Assembly (NCBI GenBank): GCA_033032865.1 | Contig: JAWHQI010000070.1 | Coordinates: forward strand, 10,186,001-10,250,000 | DNA length: 64,000 bases | Reading direction: 5' to 3' | DNA from: Dactylorhiza incarnata | Lineage: Eukaryota > Streptophyta > Magnoliopsida > Asparagales > Orchidaceae | Shown here: in pieces, positions 1 to 11,290 of the stretch | How the letters are laid out: each line of letters begins with the position of its first letter | How positions within the stretch are numbered: position 1 is the first letter of the stretch | The notes under the pieces: generated by a model | What the model saw: only the letters and a program-made list of their open reading frames with translations | Databases searched by the model: none | What the model was told of the DNA's origin: nothing | Made by a program: the position numbers and the translations under genes

Positions 1-2
1 AG

Positions 3-1708
3 CGCCTCAACGATCTCCTTCGCCGTTGCCCTGGCCACGAGCTCCAACCATGGAATGTGGTTGAATTGTTCTACTTCGCGATCGAGCCCAAATACAGGGC
101 AATGATCGATGCTGCGGCGGGTGGCACCTTGATGAACCACACCCCTAAGGAAGCCCTTCGAATTCTGCGCGACACTGCCTCCCACAGTACATTCTGGACT
201 GCAGGGAGAAATGCTCCAAGAAGCGGCCGAGGTCTTTTCATGGTCGACTCTCTCCCCTCTCCATCCGCAACTGTTGCTGTCATTACCTGCGAGGGATGTG
301 GAGGCGGAGGCCACCACGCGTATGAGTGTTCGGGGAACAACGTGGCAGGTGACTTTGCACACTTGAACTTGAACGAATCTGTTAATTATGTAGGAAATCA
401 GCCTAGGGGGCGCCTTTCAATAATGCTTATAATCCGGGAGCGAGAAGTCACCCGAACTTCTCGTGGAATCCAAACACACCTGGCCAACGATGGGCACCGG
501 GGCAGCATCAAAACGATGCTTACGCCTCCGGGAGCCAACCGAGGCCACCACGCCCGGACTATAATCAAGCACCCCCTACTCAAAAAAAGAGTAATCTAGA
601 AGAGATGATGGAGCAATTCATGCAAGTAGCTAATTCGAATATGGTAAATCAAACTGCATCCATGCGAAACCTGGAAACGCAGTTGGGCCAATTGGCCCAA
701 GTGCTAACCGAGGGATCGCAGGGGACCCTTCCCAGCAACACGGAGAAGAACCCAATTGATCAAGGGAAGAGTCTTTGGGATGTGGTAGAGGTTGAACCGA
801 GTGAGCTGGTAATTTCTTGTTCCATCAATAAGGTTGAAACAAAAGCTTTATGCGATTCGGGTTCCTCCCGCAACGTCATTGCACTGCAAGATGTTGCGAG
901 ATTACAACTTGAGATGAACACGGAGGAAAGGAAATCGCTTATTCTCGCTAACGGCACTATTATCCAATCTGAGGGGGAAGTGAGAAATGTGGAAGTAATA
1001 GTTGAGGGGACGACTGTGGTCGCGGACTTTCAGGTGTTGGGCCCCCAGGAAAATCAATCCATTCCTATCTTGGGCGTGCCGTTCTTGAAAGAGAGCGGCG
1101 CCACCCTTGACTTCGCTACGGGGTGTGTTCTCCTACCTAACAAGGCGCTGCAGCCCACTCGCCTCGAAGCTACAGCTGACACATCCACTCCTCCCCCTCT
1201 CATTATTTCTGATGAATTTCTAAGATGTGCAGGAAAGATACATGATCAAGAAACAAGTGAAGGAGGAAAGGAGGAGCCCCAATCAGATGAGGAAGAAGAG
1301 GTTGACTTCCGGAAAGAGTTCGACTCCGAGAAGGAGGAAGACTGCAGTTCGAGAAACGTTGACTTAGATCTAGTTAGGGATGAAAATTATTTATCTCCCT
1401 GTGTTGAATCTTGTAATAAACAATCTAAGCGTTCCATCTCCTGGGCCGATCCGGTAGTCACCACGATGCCGGAAGTGACGCCACCCGCCACTAAGGCGGA
1501 AAATTCTGAAAACTTTCAACGGTGGCAGTCTCCGACTGTCGCCAAACTTAAAAAGGAAAAACTTTTGCGCGATGCTCGTGCTGCCGCTCTCCGTGGCAAG
1601 ATGGCGGAGGTTAGGGGAGCATTGGGTAACACCAGTGCTGGCCCTAAAGCCTTCACCTCTCGCCTACGTGCTACGGGAGACGCGCATCATAAGAGCGCTT
1701 TTAGTTGA
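3..1708 (+). pseudogene. Gag-protease polyprotein of element 1 (5' truncated by window, one frameshift)
   Basis: Gag forms the particle shell; the protease would cut it. The open frame at the window start encodes the end of a Retrotrans_gag domain, then a CCHC zinc knuckle (CEGCGGGGHHAYEC, about 292-333). One frame change is needed near the G run at 406-410, after which the frame runs open from 416 to 1708. A retropepsin-like segment follows, with CDSGSSRN at about 851-874 as the likely active site (D-S-G) and a downstream PILGVPFL motif. The C-terminal third is acidic, then basic, and ends in HHKSAFS, the same tail as the pol gene of element 3. The gag half aligns through its length with element 2 (54683 to 52277). 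No pol domains follow. The frameshift makes it a likely pseudogene, although a single-base error in a homopolymer cannot be excluded. Confidence 0.85.
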
Positions 1709-2067
1709 TTTGTGTTTCTTCTGATGTGGTGAACTGCTTCTGAATATTTTTCTTTCAATTCCTGCACTTTATAAACAATGCTAATACAGGTATTTGGTCC
1801 AGCTTAAGGACGTTAAATGAAAGCGCTACTGGGAGACAACCCAGATTTCCTGATTTCGTATTTCTCCTTATCTAACTTCTTTTAGTTCAGCTTTTGCATA
1901 TGCTTGTGTTGTTTTGAGTTTGTGCTTGCAGGTTTTGTGTTCGATGGTGCGGATGCTGCGGACTATTCCTGTTCATAAACGCCAATCGTCTGGTATGCTC
2001 ATTTCTGAGCATGGGGTAACGCTTCCTCCCCTATTTTAGCTTCAAATTTCTAGATATATTGCTTAGC

Positions 2068-2082
2068 TTAAGTCTGGGGGAG
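2068..2082 (+). promoter_or_regulatory. Internal polypurine-tract-like motif, distal copy
   Basis: TTAAGTCTGGGGGAG lies 1413 bases upstream of the 3' LTR. Equivalent copies lie 1431 bases from the LTR in element 2 and about 1418 in element 3, so the position is conserved. The role as an extra primer site is inferred. Confidence 0.55.
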
Positions 2083-2962
2083 CGGTTGTTGTTATCCACT
2101 GTGCACGAGTTGCACCGCATACTAGAAGGTTGATTCTTATTTATCTTATCATTATCGTTGTTTTCCATGTTTCACACACCATTTCACCCACTTGAGTGCA
2201 CGCTTATCTTTTTGTTGTTGTTCCGTTGTAAACTATTTTGGTCGGAATGTGAAATAGGTTGTTAACGTAGGAATTATTATTTGGAGTTCGATGTTGACTC
2301 ATGTAGTGTTCTAGTCACTTTGCATGTTATGGTAGAATTTGAGTAGAACTAGATTTTCTTTATGCATCTAATTTATGTTTAGTATTTCTGCGTAAATTTA
2401 GATTTAATATACTCAAGTGGTGAATTTGTATGGAATTGACGATAACCCGATGTTGTGTGTGTGCGATTACTAGTCGTGTGTTGCTCGAGTCGGGAGGAAG
2501 GTTTACCTTTCTTGTGGGCTAAGAACTTGCCCCAAGCGACTCTCGAAGCATGGGTGAGAGCTACTCGTCGAGTTAAACATGATGTAGGCCACCCTTTGGC
2601 TAGTTTGAGCTTTGTTATTCCATGTCCATTTCGTTCACCATTGCAAGCCAAATTCGTGCCTACCAATCCTTTGTTCAGCTCCTCTTCATCAACCAAAGCC
2701 TGAAGCCTATCCTACACCCGCAACCAAATTGTTTTTGACTGTGCTTATAAGTCTCAACTTGTGTGGTGTGTGGAATCATTGTGTCATGAAAGGAAAATAA
2801 AGTCTATCTGCTGATTTTGAACCAACCGGAGGATATATAAAAGAAGTAAAAGATGTTAAAAGAAAAAAAAAGAGTATTTTGGAAAAAAAAAAATCCTTCC
2901 GAGCTAAAAAGACAATCTGTTGGTATTTGTGAAGTAGGCCGTGTGCACACCTGGTTTTCATG

Positions 2963-2977
2963 ATAAGTCTGGGGGTG
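2963..2977 (+). promoter_or_regulatory. Internal polypurine-tract-like motif, middle copy
   Basis: ATAAGTCTGGGGGTG lies 518 bases upstream of the 3' LTR. The counterparts are 520 bases away in element 2 and about 534 in element 3. Confidence 0.55.
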
Positions 2978-3480
2978 TGTCACACGAGCATAGTTGTTGG
3001 TCATGCGTGGTGCAGCGTTCCGTTAGCTCACTTGGGTTGCGTAGCCGCCGTGTTTAACTTTGAATATCATACCGTAACCTAAGCCCCGTCTTAATCCTAA
3101 AAGCCCTACTGATTTGACTTGCGAGAGTGCTAGCGCCGTGGAGAAAGTGTGACCGGGCAAGCGTATGGTTCACGACGTTGATGGATTTCAGCGGAGTTAT
3201 TCCTAAGCCCCGATCTTTTGCAACACCCGCCTCAGTGTCTCGTCACTTTCACACCGGGCATGATCGTCAAATTCTTCATAATTCTCCAACGGAGTATAAC
3301 TAAATCTTTACTTACACTTTAATACTCATGTAAATTAGTTAGCACAGTTAGAATCTCCTTCTACTAAATTCTCTACTCGCATGCGTATGTTACTTCGCAC
3401 CGTACTCCTTTGTGTAATTCTCTATGTTAATTATCGTTTTCACACTCCGCCGGATTCGTTTGCTCGGGACGCGCAAACAG

Positions 3481-3495
3481 TTAAGTCTGGGGGTG
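3481..3495 (+). promoter_or_regulatory. Polypurine tract (plus-strand primer) of element 1
   Basis: TTAAGTCTGGGGGTG directly abuts the TG that opens the 3' LTR at 3496, the expected place for the plus-strand primer. Near-identical motifs lie at 2068-2082 and 2963-2977. Confidence 0.8.
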
Positions 3496-5012
3496 TGATG
3501 AGTCCTGATCATATACACATTTATGGACTCATCCGGGCCGTTATTTAGTCATTTCTCCGCACTTTAGCCTTGTTATAGCTTATATTTGATAATCCATGCT
3601 AGGTGCACATCTAGGCCCACTTTGGTGTGATTTTCGTGCTTTTTGTCATTAGTAGTATTCATGTGCTGTCAAGTGCCACTTTCAATGGCTAGATCTGTGG
3701 TTGTGCTGGAATAGGAGTCGTGCAAGTGTTCCCGGTGCAATTCTGCACAGGAACACTGCGCACGATCGCCGGTTCTATTGCGCACGACCACTGGTCGTGC
3801 GCCACTGATCGTGTGCACTTAACCCTTTTCCACGAGTTCTGTTTGGTGCAGTGCACACGACCACCAGCGCCAGTGCGCATGACCACCGGTCGTGTGCCAC
3901 TGTCGTGCGCACTTATCATTAAAATTCTGAGTTTTGTTTGTTGTATTGCGCACGACCATCAACGCTAGTTCGCACGACCACCGGTCGTGCGCCACTGGTC
4001 GTGCGAACATTTTATTTTATAATTTCGTGTCTTGCAGGTTCCACCCAGGCAGTGCGCACGATCGCAGAATTCCAGTGCGCACGACCACTGGTCATGCGCC
4101 AATGACCGTGCACAGTATTTAATCCAGCGCCTATTTAAACGCCTGTTGCGATTTTTAGGGCATTATCACTTGCGGGAGCGGAGTTCCTGTTCCGTACGCC
4201 GTCGACCTCCACCGTGGGACGCCTCCACTTCATCTTCTACGCAAGGGGAAGCCTCCTCCATCCATTCCAAGACTTCCTCCATTGTCCGTGAGTGTTCTCC
4301 ATCGTCCGCAAGCCTCCAAGCAACCATTCTCTCATTCCGCCCGGTGAGAAGAAGAAGGAACCTGAAGTCGCAGACGACGGAGCTACGTAGGGAGATCGTG
4401 ACAGCTCTCTACGCCGGAAGCATAGTCCGCCCGAGTCCGGAGGTAGCCCGACAACCTACCATTGCGGCCGTGAACGGCCGCTAGTCTTCACCATTGGTTA
4501 TTTCTTTCCTCTTTCCTCCATTGTACTCGTTGAACCGTGTAAACTCGAATATTATGAGGATGTTTGTTGAAATGAATGTTTCCTTGTTGTTCTTCATGGT
4601 TTGCTTGTGATTCACTCCGTTCTCACTCACTCACTCGCACACGCACGCAAGGTGTTTGTCCCGTGTTAGCAAGAGCTAACAACGGTTGTGAAGAGGTGTT
4701 TACGACCCTCACCCTTTCGCGCTAGAACACACTCCATTCCGCCTCACGAAGCACGGCATCGCGGCCGTTGCATCCATCTCACCTTGTGAAGCGGTGTTTT
4801 CGACCCGCATCTCTTTTTGTTGTTGTTAAGATTAGGAAACCCAACCAAGAACCCCCCCCCCCCCCTTTTTTCATGTGTGTCTTGCTTGTGTAACAAGAGT
4901 CACGCTACGCGTTTCGTTCACCCAACCTGCATTCCTCAAGAGACCGACATTCGGGGAGTCCACTCTCCACATTTATTACTTGACAGCGACCCGCACTTGC
5001 CGACACGCATCA
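3496..5012 (+). repeat. 3' LTR of element 1 (1517 bp)
   Basis: The LTR begins TGATGAGTCCTG after the polypurine tract and ends CACGCATCA. It aligns with both LTRs of element 3 read on the other strand. The U3 part holds palindromic repeats at 3740-4125, followed by a TATA-like stretch (CTATTTAAAC near 4130). A pyrimidine-rich homopolymer (a run of C, then T) lies at about 4851-4870. The open frames in it are antisense or chance frames through the palindromes. Confidence 0.88.
3740..4125. repeat. Palindromic CpG-rich repeat array in the LTR promoter of element 1
   Basis: Arms GCGCACGACCA and TGGTCGTGCGC recur with one base between them (perfect example at 3780-3802). Diverged copies lie near 3880, 3971 and 4077. 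The array ends just before the TATA-like box, so it fills the position of an upstream promoter region. Confidence 0.8.
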
Positions 5013-6857
5013 ATAACCCCCTCACAAGATGTTCTGGGTGGTTTGGGGTTGATATGCCCAAAAACCCTAGATTGAACCCTAGGGTTGCTCATTTGATCTT
5101 TGTGAAGGACATAGGGTCATATGACGTCCTTGGAATGACTTGAAACTTGGTCGATAGTTTCATAGGGTGGAATTAAGCCCTGGATAATTTTACTAGTATT
5201 TTTAGTGACTTAAATCCTCACTGAATTATTTATTATTTAATTAGGTCATCTTCTTTCAAAATGAGATTACAAGTCCATATACGTAAGGATGATTATGAAA
5301 CTTTGTCAGTGAGTTTATATTGATGTTATAGTCCTCAGATAATGTTTCTATGAATTTTGGATTGATATATATAGTACTTCATTCACAACCACAATCTTTG
5401 CCCTAATAGTGAGAAAGTTAATTATGGGCTTATTATTCACAGGAAAATTAAGAAACTTGGTCAGAGTCTTTTTAGGGTAAATATATGATCTGTAAGTTTT
5501 AATATAACTTTTGGAAGAATGTACATGTGGGTCCCTTCACAAAGTGCCCTAGGTTGAATTTTCACTAAGACAAGTATTTGGGTGATCAATGGAATTTAAA
5601 ATATTATTATTCCTGGTCAATAGACTTTTCTGGTCATTATAGATCTCTGGTAATTTTATCAAAAATTTTGGATTAGTATTTTTGGTACTTCCTTTGTTAA
5701 TCCCTGATTTTGATTAATTATTCAATATTTTAATTAAGGATTGAAATCTTTCTGGAATTTATTGATTTTCATACCTTGCTATTATTTTGTTGGTAAATTG
5801 TTGTGAAGATTTTGTCAAGGCCATTGCTTGCCAGAATCTCATACTTCATGTTCAACTCCATACGTGGCCTGATTTTAGAAAAATTATTTTATTGGTGAAT
5901 TTAATTAGAAAAATTATGAAATTTTGATAGTAATCTTAAAATGTCATGATAGACCCATAATAACAATCCTATAACTTTTGCGCATAGAGTCGGGTGTTGC
6001 ACTTGTGTGAATCATAAACACTAAACAAGTTTAACATAACATTTCATACAAGAGCATTGCATTGAACCCTTACCCCTATAGTATAAATTTGTATGGGACT
6101 CTTTATACAATAGGCCTCGCAAAATGACCCCTTCGTCTATAAGTTTGTATGGATATTCTTATAAATCAAGGTTACTTTATTTGTCAAGATTAGCTGCTCT
6201 CTTTACTTATTTACTATTTTGTACTGTTCTGCACTTACTTGCTTACCTTTTTTATATAACCATATTGTAGTAGAACTTTTAGTAGTTACTTTCTTTGCTA
6301 GGGCTGTCGTCACCTGCATGATATATACTGTTTGATGTCCTTCCTCATCATTCCTCCCGCACGGTGTCTTGGAGCCACTAGGGGAGGGGTGGAGGAGCAA
6401 GGCTTAGTCTTTTGACTAACGGTCGGTGGACCATATCACTTTAGGGGTTCGAGGTGCAGCACCAAGAGATATAGCACTAACAGAGGACGGTGCAGTTGGG
6501 GGTAGGCCAGTCTAGCTCAGTAGTAGCAACAGCTACCGGATTCATGAGTGTCTAGTAGTTTAACTTCCGTTAGTGTTATGTAGTGAGGCTTTGATGTACT
6601 GGGCAGGAGCCAACTTTTATTTTTAATGTTTCTTATCGTGGACAATTATGTGATATTATATATATATCACCTTGTGATGTGAACTTTATCTTACATTATT
6701 CTAATTAATTTCTCTATGATGTATGGTTGGTCTGGATGTGAATTTGTCAGCATAATCGGTGTCTTGTTGTGACGACCTTCCTAAGAGTTGGTGTCACCGC
6801 AAGACAGCGGTTCTCGGCATAAGACTTTGTAGAAATGCAAAAAAAGAGGGTCTTAAA
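5013..6857 (+). repeat. 5' LTR of Tekay-2, right-hand part
   Basis: This AT-rich, gene-free stretch is the LTR remainder after insertion of element 1. Its first 110 bases match 62384-62492 in the 3' LTR. Its last 80 bases match, on the other strand, the LTR ends of Tekay-1 (7339 and 18357), and it closes with GAGGGTCTTAAA where the intact form would end in CA. It carries two telo-box-like words (AACCCTAG) near 5065-5085. I see no gene in it; the short frames near 6203-6400 and 6759-6950 are not conserved. Confidence 0.7.
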
Positions 6858-7164
6858 ACTGGAATAAAAGCATCATCTCAGGTCACCAAGAAACAGGAAG
6901 TCCACAATCCCCGGGTCACCCCACGTGAGCTTAGTTTGCGGACAAACTAGCAGCAGAAGTAATGGTGTGCCCATAGGTAAAATCACATGCAACAATCCAT
7001 ACTCATCTAGATTTTTTGGCCAACCACCTTACAAGTGTTAACTTTATATTGTAGCCTTCGACGAAGCCTGCCCTTTGGCAGGGAGCACCTCTGGCTCCAA
7101 ATGTCGCTCCACCCCACCGGTTCCTACTATGTTTTAGCAATCGAGGATGGGATAAGTTCTAACG
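6858..7164 (+). other. Leader of Tekay-2 with decayed primer binding site
   Basis: The primer site position starts at about 6859 (CTGGAATAAAAGC), a decayed form of the CTGGTATCAGC seen in Tekay-1. The stretch 6925-6975 is the reverse complement of the Tekay-1 leader near 18250-18300, which supports the assignment. It shows no open gene. Confidence 0.6.
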
Positions 7165-7338
7165 ACAATCTTGGAGGCTTTCAGAACACAACAGGCCCCG
7201 GCTCCGCATCCAAATCCCGGGTCAAATTGGCTTAGTGTTTTGCGAGGCCTTTCTCCTCAATCATACCTCGGGACCTAGTCGGCTGTGCGGACAGAGGAGT
7301 GCCTGGACATCATATACAAGATGGTGGCAGGTATACGG
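7165..7338 (+). pseudogene. N-terminal gag fragment of Tekay-2, cut by Tekay-1 insertion
   Basis: In frame 1 this stretch encodes a segment aligning with Tekay-1 gag: NPG-NWLSV, RGLSP-SY, then after a TAG stop (7276-7278) a run ending in VAGIR. The alignment stops exactly at 7338, where the LTR of Tekay-1 begins. Gag would resume downstream at 56303. It is clearly a dead fragment. Confidence 0.75.
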
Positions 7339-8804
7339 TGTAAGACCCTCCTTTTTTTTTTGCTTGAAACCGGGTCTTACCACCAGAACTGCCGTCTTGC
7401 GGTGGTACCATTTCACTACATGGTCGCCACCACAACACGCCGATCCTGCCGGCTATTCAACATTTTCCAGGCCAACCATATTTAATAAGAAGGAAATAAA
7501 CTAAACGCACGAGTCCACAACAATCACATAATAGAAGGATAACATGTCCAAAATGAGAGAATTACACATAATTAGATGCTACTAATCAGAGTGCGGAAAT
7601 ATAACATAGAAATATAACTAAGGCACTAAGCCTGATCAGATAATGATTTCTTCGCCTCTCGCCTGGCAAAGATGTAGCAGTCCAAACACCCACATGGCTC
7701 GACACCCTCGATGGCATACAGCTCCGCCCTCTGTCCTGGGTAAATGTGTAAAGTTGGTAGATGAGGGGTCTTGATAACCGGAGCTCTCCTACCAGCTGCT
7801 GAGAGTCCAACTCCAGGCCTGGGCACTGCCTCAGATTCCACCCCCTGGGGGTTGACCTGCTCTCCCTGGTTCTCCTGTAATAATAGGGTTCACCGACCGT
7901 CAGTCTATAAGACTCAGCATATTCCTCACCGCCTCCACCCGCGAATCCTAGGCACCGTGTGGGAGGAGGAAGCGGAGGACATCAAGGGGTAATGAAACAA
8001 GCAGGTGACAGGTAACAAAGAAAACTAGTAGGAATACAAAACCAAGTCTATACTAGCAGTTCTATTATCAGACACAACGTAGAGTAACAACGTAAGGATA
8101 ACTATACTAGCAATAATGAGGGAAAGTAAAGTAATATGTAAAGCAGCTAAGGAAACTAACCTTAACTTATATGCGTACACACAAGGCACATAAGTCAAGG
8201 GATCTGGCAGGAAGTAAACTCATCGTATAAAAGAGCCCACACTACTTTATACGATGAGGTCTCTGTTGGTGCAGAAATGCTATGCTATGATGTGCAATGC
8301 ATTGATGCAATGATGCAATGTTTGTATTATTAGTCCATACGCATGCAACTCACCCACACGACTCTGTACGTACAGACTTTTAGTTCCCACTTTTCGGAGG
8401 TAGCTAACCTCTCGGGCACCTCCCGTCGTGGTCAAACGGTGGCAGAGGAGCAGGCGTCTCCTCACCTAGGTGTGTATGTCACACTACCAGACCTAGGCCC
8501 TAACATACGATGTGTTACCGGTACCCTGTACCCACGAGCTCATGCGTACTCTTGCTGGATCCGAAGAAACCAGACCTTTATTTGGCCAGGCAGAGTTTGG
8601 GGAAAACCGTCCCGTCGTACGCGCAGTAGAAACAAACTGGCCCCTCTGTAAACCTCTAGCACTGCCGAGTCAACGAACTGCTGTCGGTGTGACGACTAAG
8701 CCAGAACCGAAGACCCGCCACAATCTATGCACATGCACTATATACAAATATCTTATCTTACCATCGAGCCTCCAGATCGTATTACTGATCTGACCGCATG
8801 AATA

Positions 8805-9095
8805 GCGAGCCCATCGCTCGCTTGACTATACTAGTCCTACATCAAACTACGAGCCTACCACTCGCTAGACTATACTAGTCTTGCACCAAACTACGAGCCT
8901 ACCGCTCGCTAGACTATACTAGTCTTCCATCAAACTACGAGCCTACCGCTCGCTAGACTATACTAGTCTTACATCAAACTACGAGCCTACCGCTCGCTAG
9001 ACTATACTAGTCTTACATCAAAGTACGAGTCTACCGCTCGCTAGACTTTACTAGTCTACATCAAACTACGAGCCCACCGCTCGCTAGACTTTCCC
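8805..9095. repeat. 44 bp tandem array in the 3' LTR of Tekay-1, about 6 units
   Basis: The unit carries ACTATACTAGTC, ACATCAAACTACGAG and ACCGCTCGCTAG. The last unit is shortened by one base and diverges into CCCAGTCC. The other LTR has about 8 units. Confidence 0.9.
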
Positions 9096-10379
9096 AGTCC
9101 TTCCTTATAACCCGTTCCGGTTGGGATGGAAGTTAACTTGTCAAGTTCTCCTACTTAACTAGTCTTGACTATAACTTAGTTGAACTTAGAAGCTTGGGGT
9201 GAATCCTGGACTTCCCGTGGATTACCCGGTGAAGGGCTCACAACGGTACTAGGGAACGTGATGGTGACTATAGCCCAAAATCCCCCTTTCGAGGATATTT
9301 GTTTTATTTAGTTGCTACCCATTCTAGTACACTCATTTACTCTCCAATTGCTTTAAAAATCCTAGGGTGGATTACCATTTGACTCGAACGGGCATGAGTC
9401 GGTGCTCTATTGATCACCGAACCACGTCGTTCCTAATAATCGACTATTTCCTTGTTTTGTCTTCATATCACAGTTTTCACTCCTTGCTAAGTCATCATTT
9501 GCCTCCCTTAATGGGTCCTTGTCAATTCCCTGAATCGCTACTTTCGCTATACACACCCCGTCTTTAATTTTAATGACTGCACTTGGGGAGTAAAACCTTA
9601 ACCCACTTGGGCATCCGCAACTTCCTAGAGTTAATAAGTCTGGGGGTGGTGACCATGAGAAAGGGGTCCGAATATATGTTTTCAGTTTCTATTGTTCGCA
9701 GACCAAGGTGGGATTGAACTAAATTGACCTCCAAGGAAAAATCTTAATCCTACTATGTCCAAGTGAGTCCCAAGTCTTGTCATTGGCTCTTATGGGTATC
9801 AATCTGAAACCTCAACCTTAGTCTCTATAATTTTCTAGGGGGGTGTTTACTCATGAACTCTATTTAAAATGGATGGTGTGCGAATTGGGTTTGAACGTTG
9901 AGTGTTATTTAGGGATCACTATAAGTCCCGATAGCTTCACTACATCATAGTATTGGTCTAAAGCCCTAGATTCTAAGTCTCCTATTAAACCAAGGTATAC
10001 TTATCCTTAATTATCATCTGCTACGTCTGGTGTGCCAATAAGGATTTACGCTACAAGTGCTATGTTTAAGCTTCCTTAAATTCTGGGAAAACTATTATGG
10101 CTCATCATTGGTCTATAAATAACTGATCCTAAGTCTCACTTCAACCAAGGTGTATTTGTCTTTAAATTAATCAAATTATTGCGTTTTTGCTAAACGCACC
10201 AAATTTTCCTACACTCTTAAGTCAAAAATTTCAACTTGGAGATCAGAGGAATCCACTCATGCACATGAGTTGAATTCATAACTAGAGGTGGTTGATATCA
10301 TGCCCAAGGCATGGGCAAATATATAAGGTATTTGCATGAGTCAAACCACTAAACGCACCGGATACACTTTCATACATGT

Positions 10380-11145
10380 CTCTCTAAAAGTGACCTAGAA
10401 GGAGCTACACTTGACCAAATGTCATGAAGTCGGTGGAATCTTAAAGGTATCCTAGAGGTCTACAATACTTATGTTGATCACAAACTCCAGCAATGAGCCT
10501 AACCTAGGTGGAATTCAATATGCAAGTTCTATACACAATTACTAACATAATAAATTCACCTTATAAACCAGTCACACCAAAAATGACATAGAGAGAGCTA
10601 TACTTAACCAAATGACATGAAATCAGTGGAATTTTAAAGGTAACCTAAAGGGATACAATGTTCATGTTGATTGCAATCTTCAGAAATGAGCTTAACCTAG
10701 GTGAATTCAACATGCAAGTGCTGTACAAAATGTTTTACACAGCAAAACACTATTATAGACATGTCACACAAAAAATGACATAGAGAGAGCTATACTTAAC
10801 CAAATGACATGAAACTAGTGGCATTTTAAAGGTAACCTAAAGTGCTACAATGTTCATGTTGATTGCAATCTTCAGAAATGAGTTTAACCTAGGTGAATTC
10901 AACATGCAAGTGTTGTACAAAATGTTTTACACAGCAAAACACTATTATAGACTTGTCACACCAAAAATGACATAGAGAGAGCTATACTTAACCAAATGGC
11001 ATGAAATCAGTGGCATTTTAAAGGTAACCTAAAGGGCTACAATGTTCATGATGATTGCAATCTTCAGAAATGAGTTTAACCTAGGTGAATTCAACATGCA
11101 AGTGTTGTACAAAATGTTTTACACAGCAAAACACTATTATATATA
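10380..11145. repeat. 192 bp tandem array in the 3' LTR of Tekay-1, 3 units plus one diverged unit
   Basis: Units start near 10571, 10763 and 10955 (spacing 192) with ATGACATAGAGAGAGC near the start and CAAAATGTTTTACACAG near the end. A diverged unit precedes them at about 10380. The other LTR has the same organisation at about 28785-29545. Confidence 0.85.
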
Positions 11146-11263
11146 GAATTAAAATGTGACCTAAAGGGGAAATATTAACAACCTAGAAATTTCCAAGCTA
11201 CCCAAAAGTGATGCATTTAGTCATATCACATGCATGGACAAAATCTCATGCCAAGTTCATATG

Positions 11264-11290
11264 ACCCCCCCCCCCCCCCCCCCCCCCCCC
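11264..11290. repeat. Long poly-C tract in LTR of Tekay-1
   Basis: A run of about 27 C residues follows TTCATATGA. A run of similar length occupies the same place in the second LTR (about 29682-29707), so it predates or has been regained in both copies. The exact length is open to assembly error. Confidence 0.7.

Larger units (their letters stand above)
1709..3495 (+). other. 3' non-coding region of element 1
   Basis: This stretch holds no credible gene and no env-like frame. It is collinear with the 3' non-coding regions of elements 2 and 3. Shared landmarks are a block at 2517-2536 (GGCTAAGAACTTGCCCCAAG), three copies of a polypurine motif (2068, 2963 and 3481), and a block near 3120-3200 around the words GTGGAGAAAGTG. 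The small open frames here are not conserved between copies. Confidence 0.75.
1..5012 (+). mobile_element. Element 1: gag-protease-only Athila/Tat-like Ty3 retrotransposon, 5' part outside window
   Basis: The window opens inside a gag gene, which is followed by a protease-like domain, a 1.8 kb non-coding region, a polypurine tract and a complete 3' LTR. There is no reverse transcriptase, RNase H or integrase between protease and 3' LTR, so the element could not replicate alone. LTR ends (TGATGAGTCC at the start, CGCATCA at the end) and the 3' non-coding region match elements 2 and 3. The sequence right after the LTR (from 5013) matches position 62384 onward, which shows that it inserted into the LTR of Tekay-2. 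The target duplication would be ATAAC (5013-5017), but its partner lies outside the window. Family placement is by similarity to element 3, which has Athila/Tat-type pol. Confidence 0.85.

Noticed and set aside
3689..4484. Open frames through the LTR of element 1
   Set aside because: They come from palindromic repeats with matching frames on both strands; the same frames appear in LTRs of element 3 only where repeats match.
7626..8793. Paired frames at 7626-8793 and 25948-27114
   Set aside because: They are the same LTR region of Tekay-1 in two copies; frames overlap on both strands and resemble no family.
11264..11290. Poly-C tract as a functional element
   Set aside because: Present in both LTRs, but homopolymer length is unreliable and no partner motif suggests a role.
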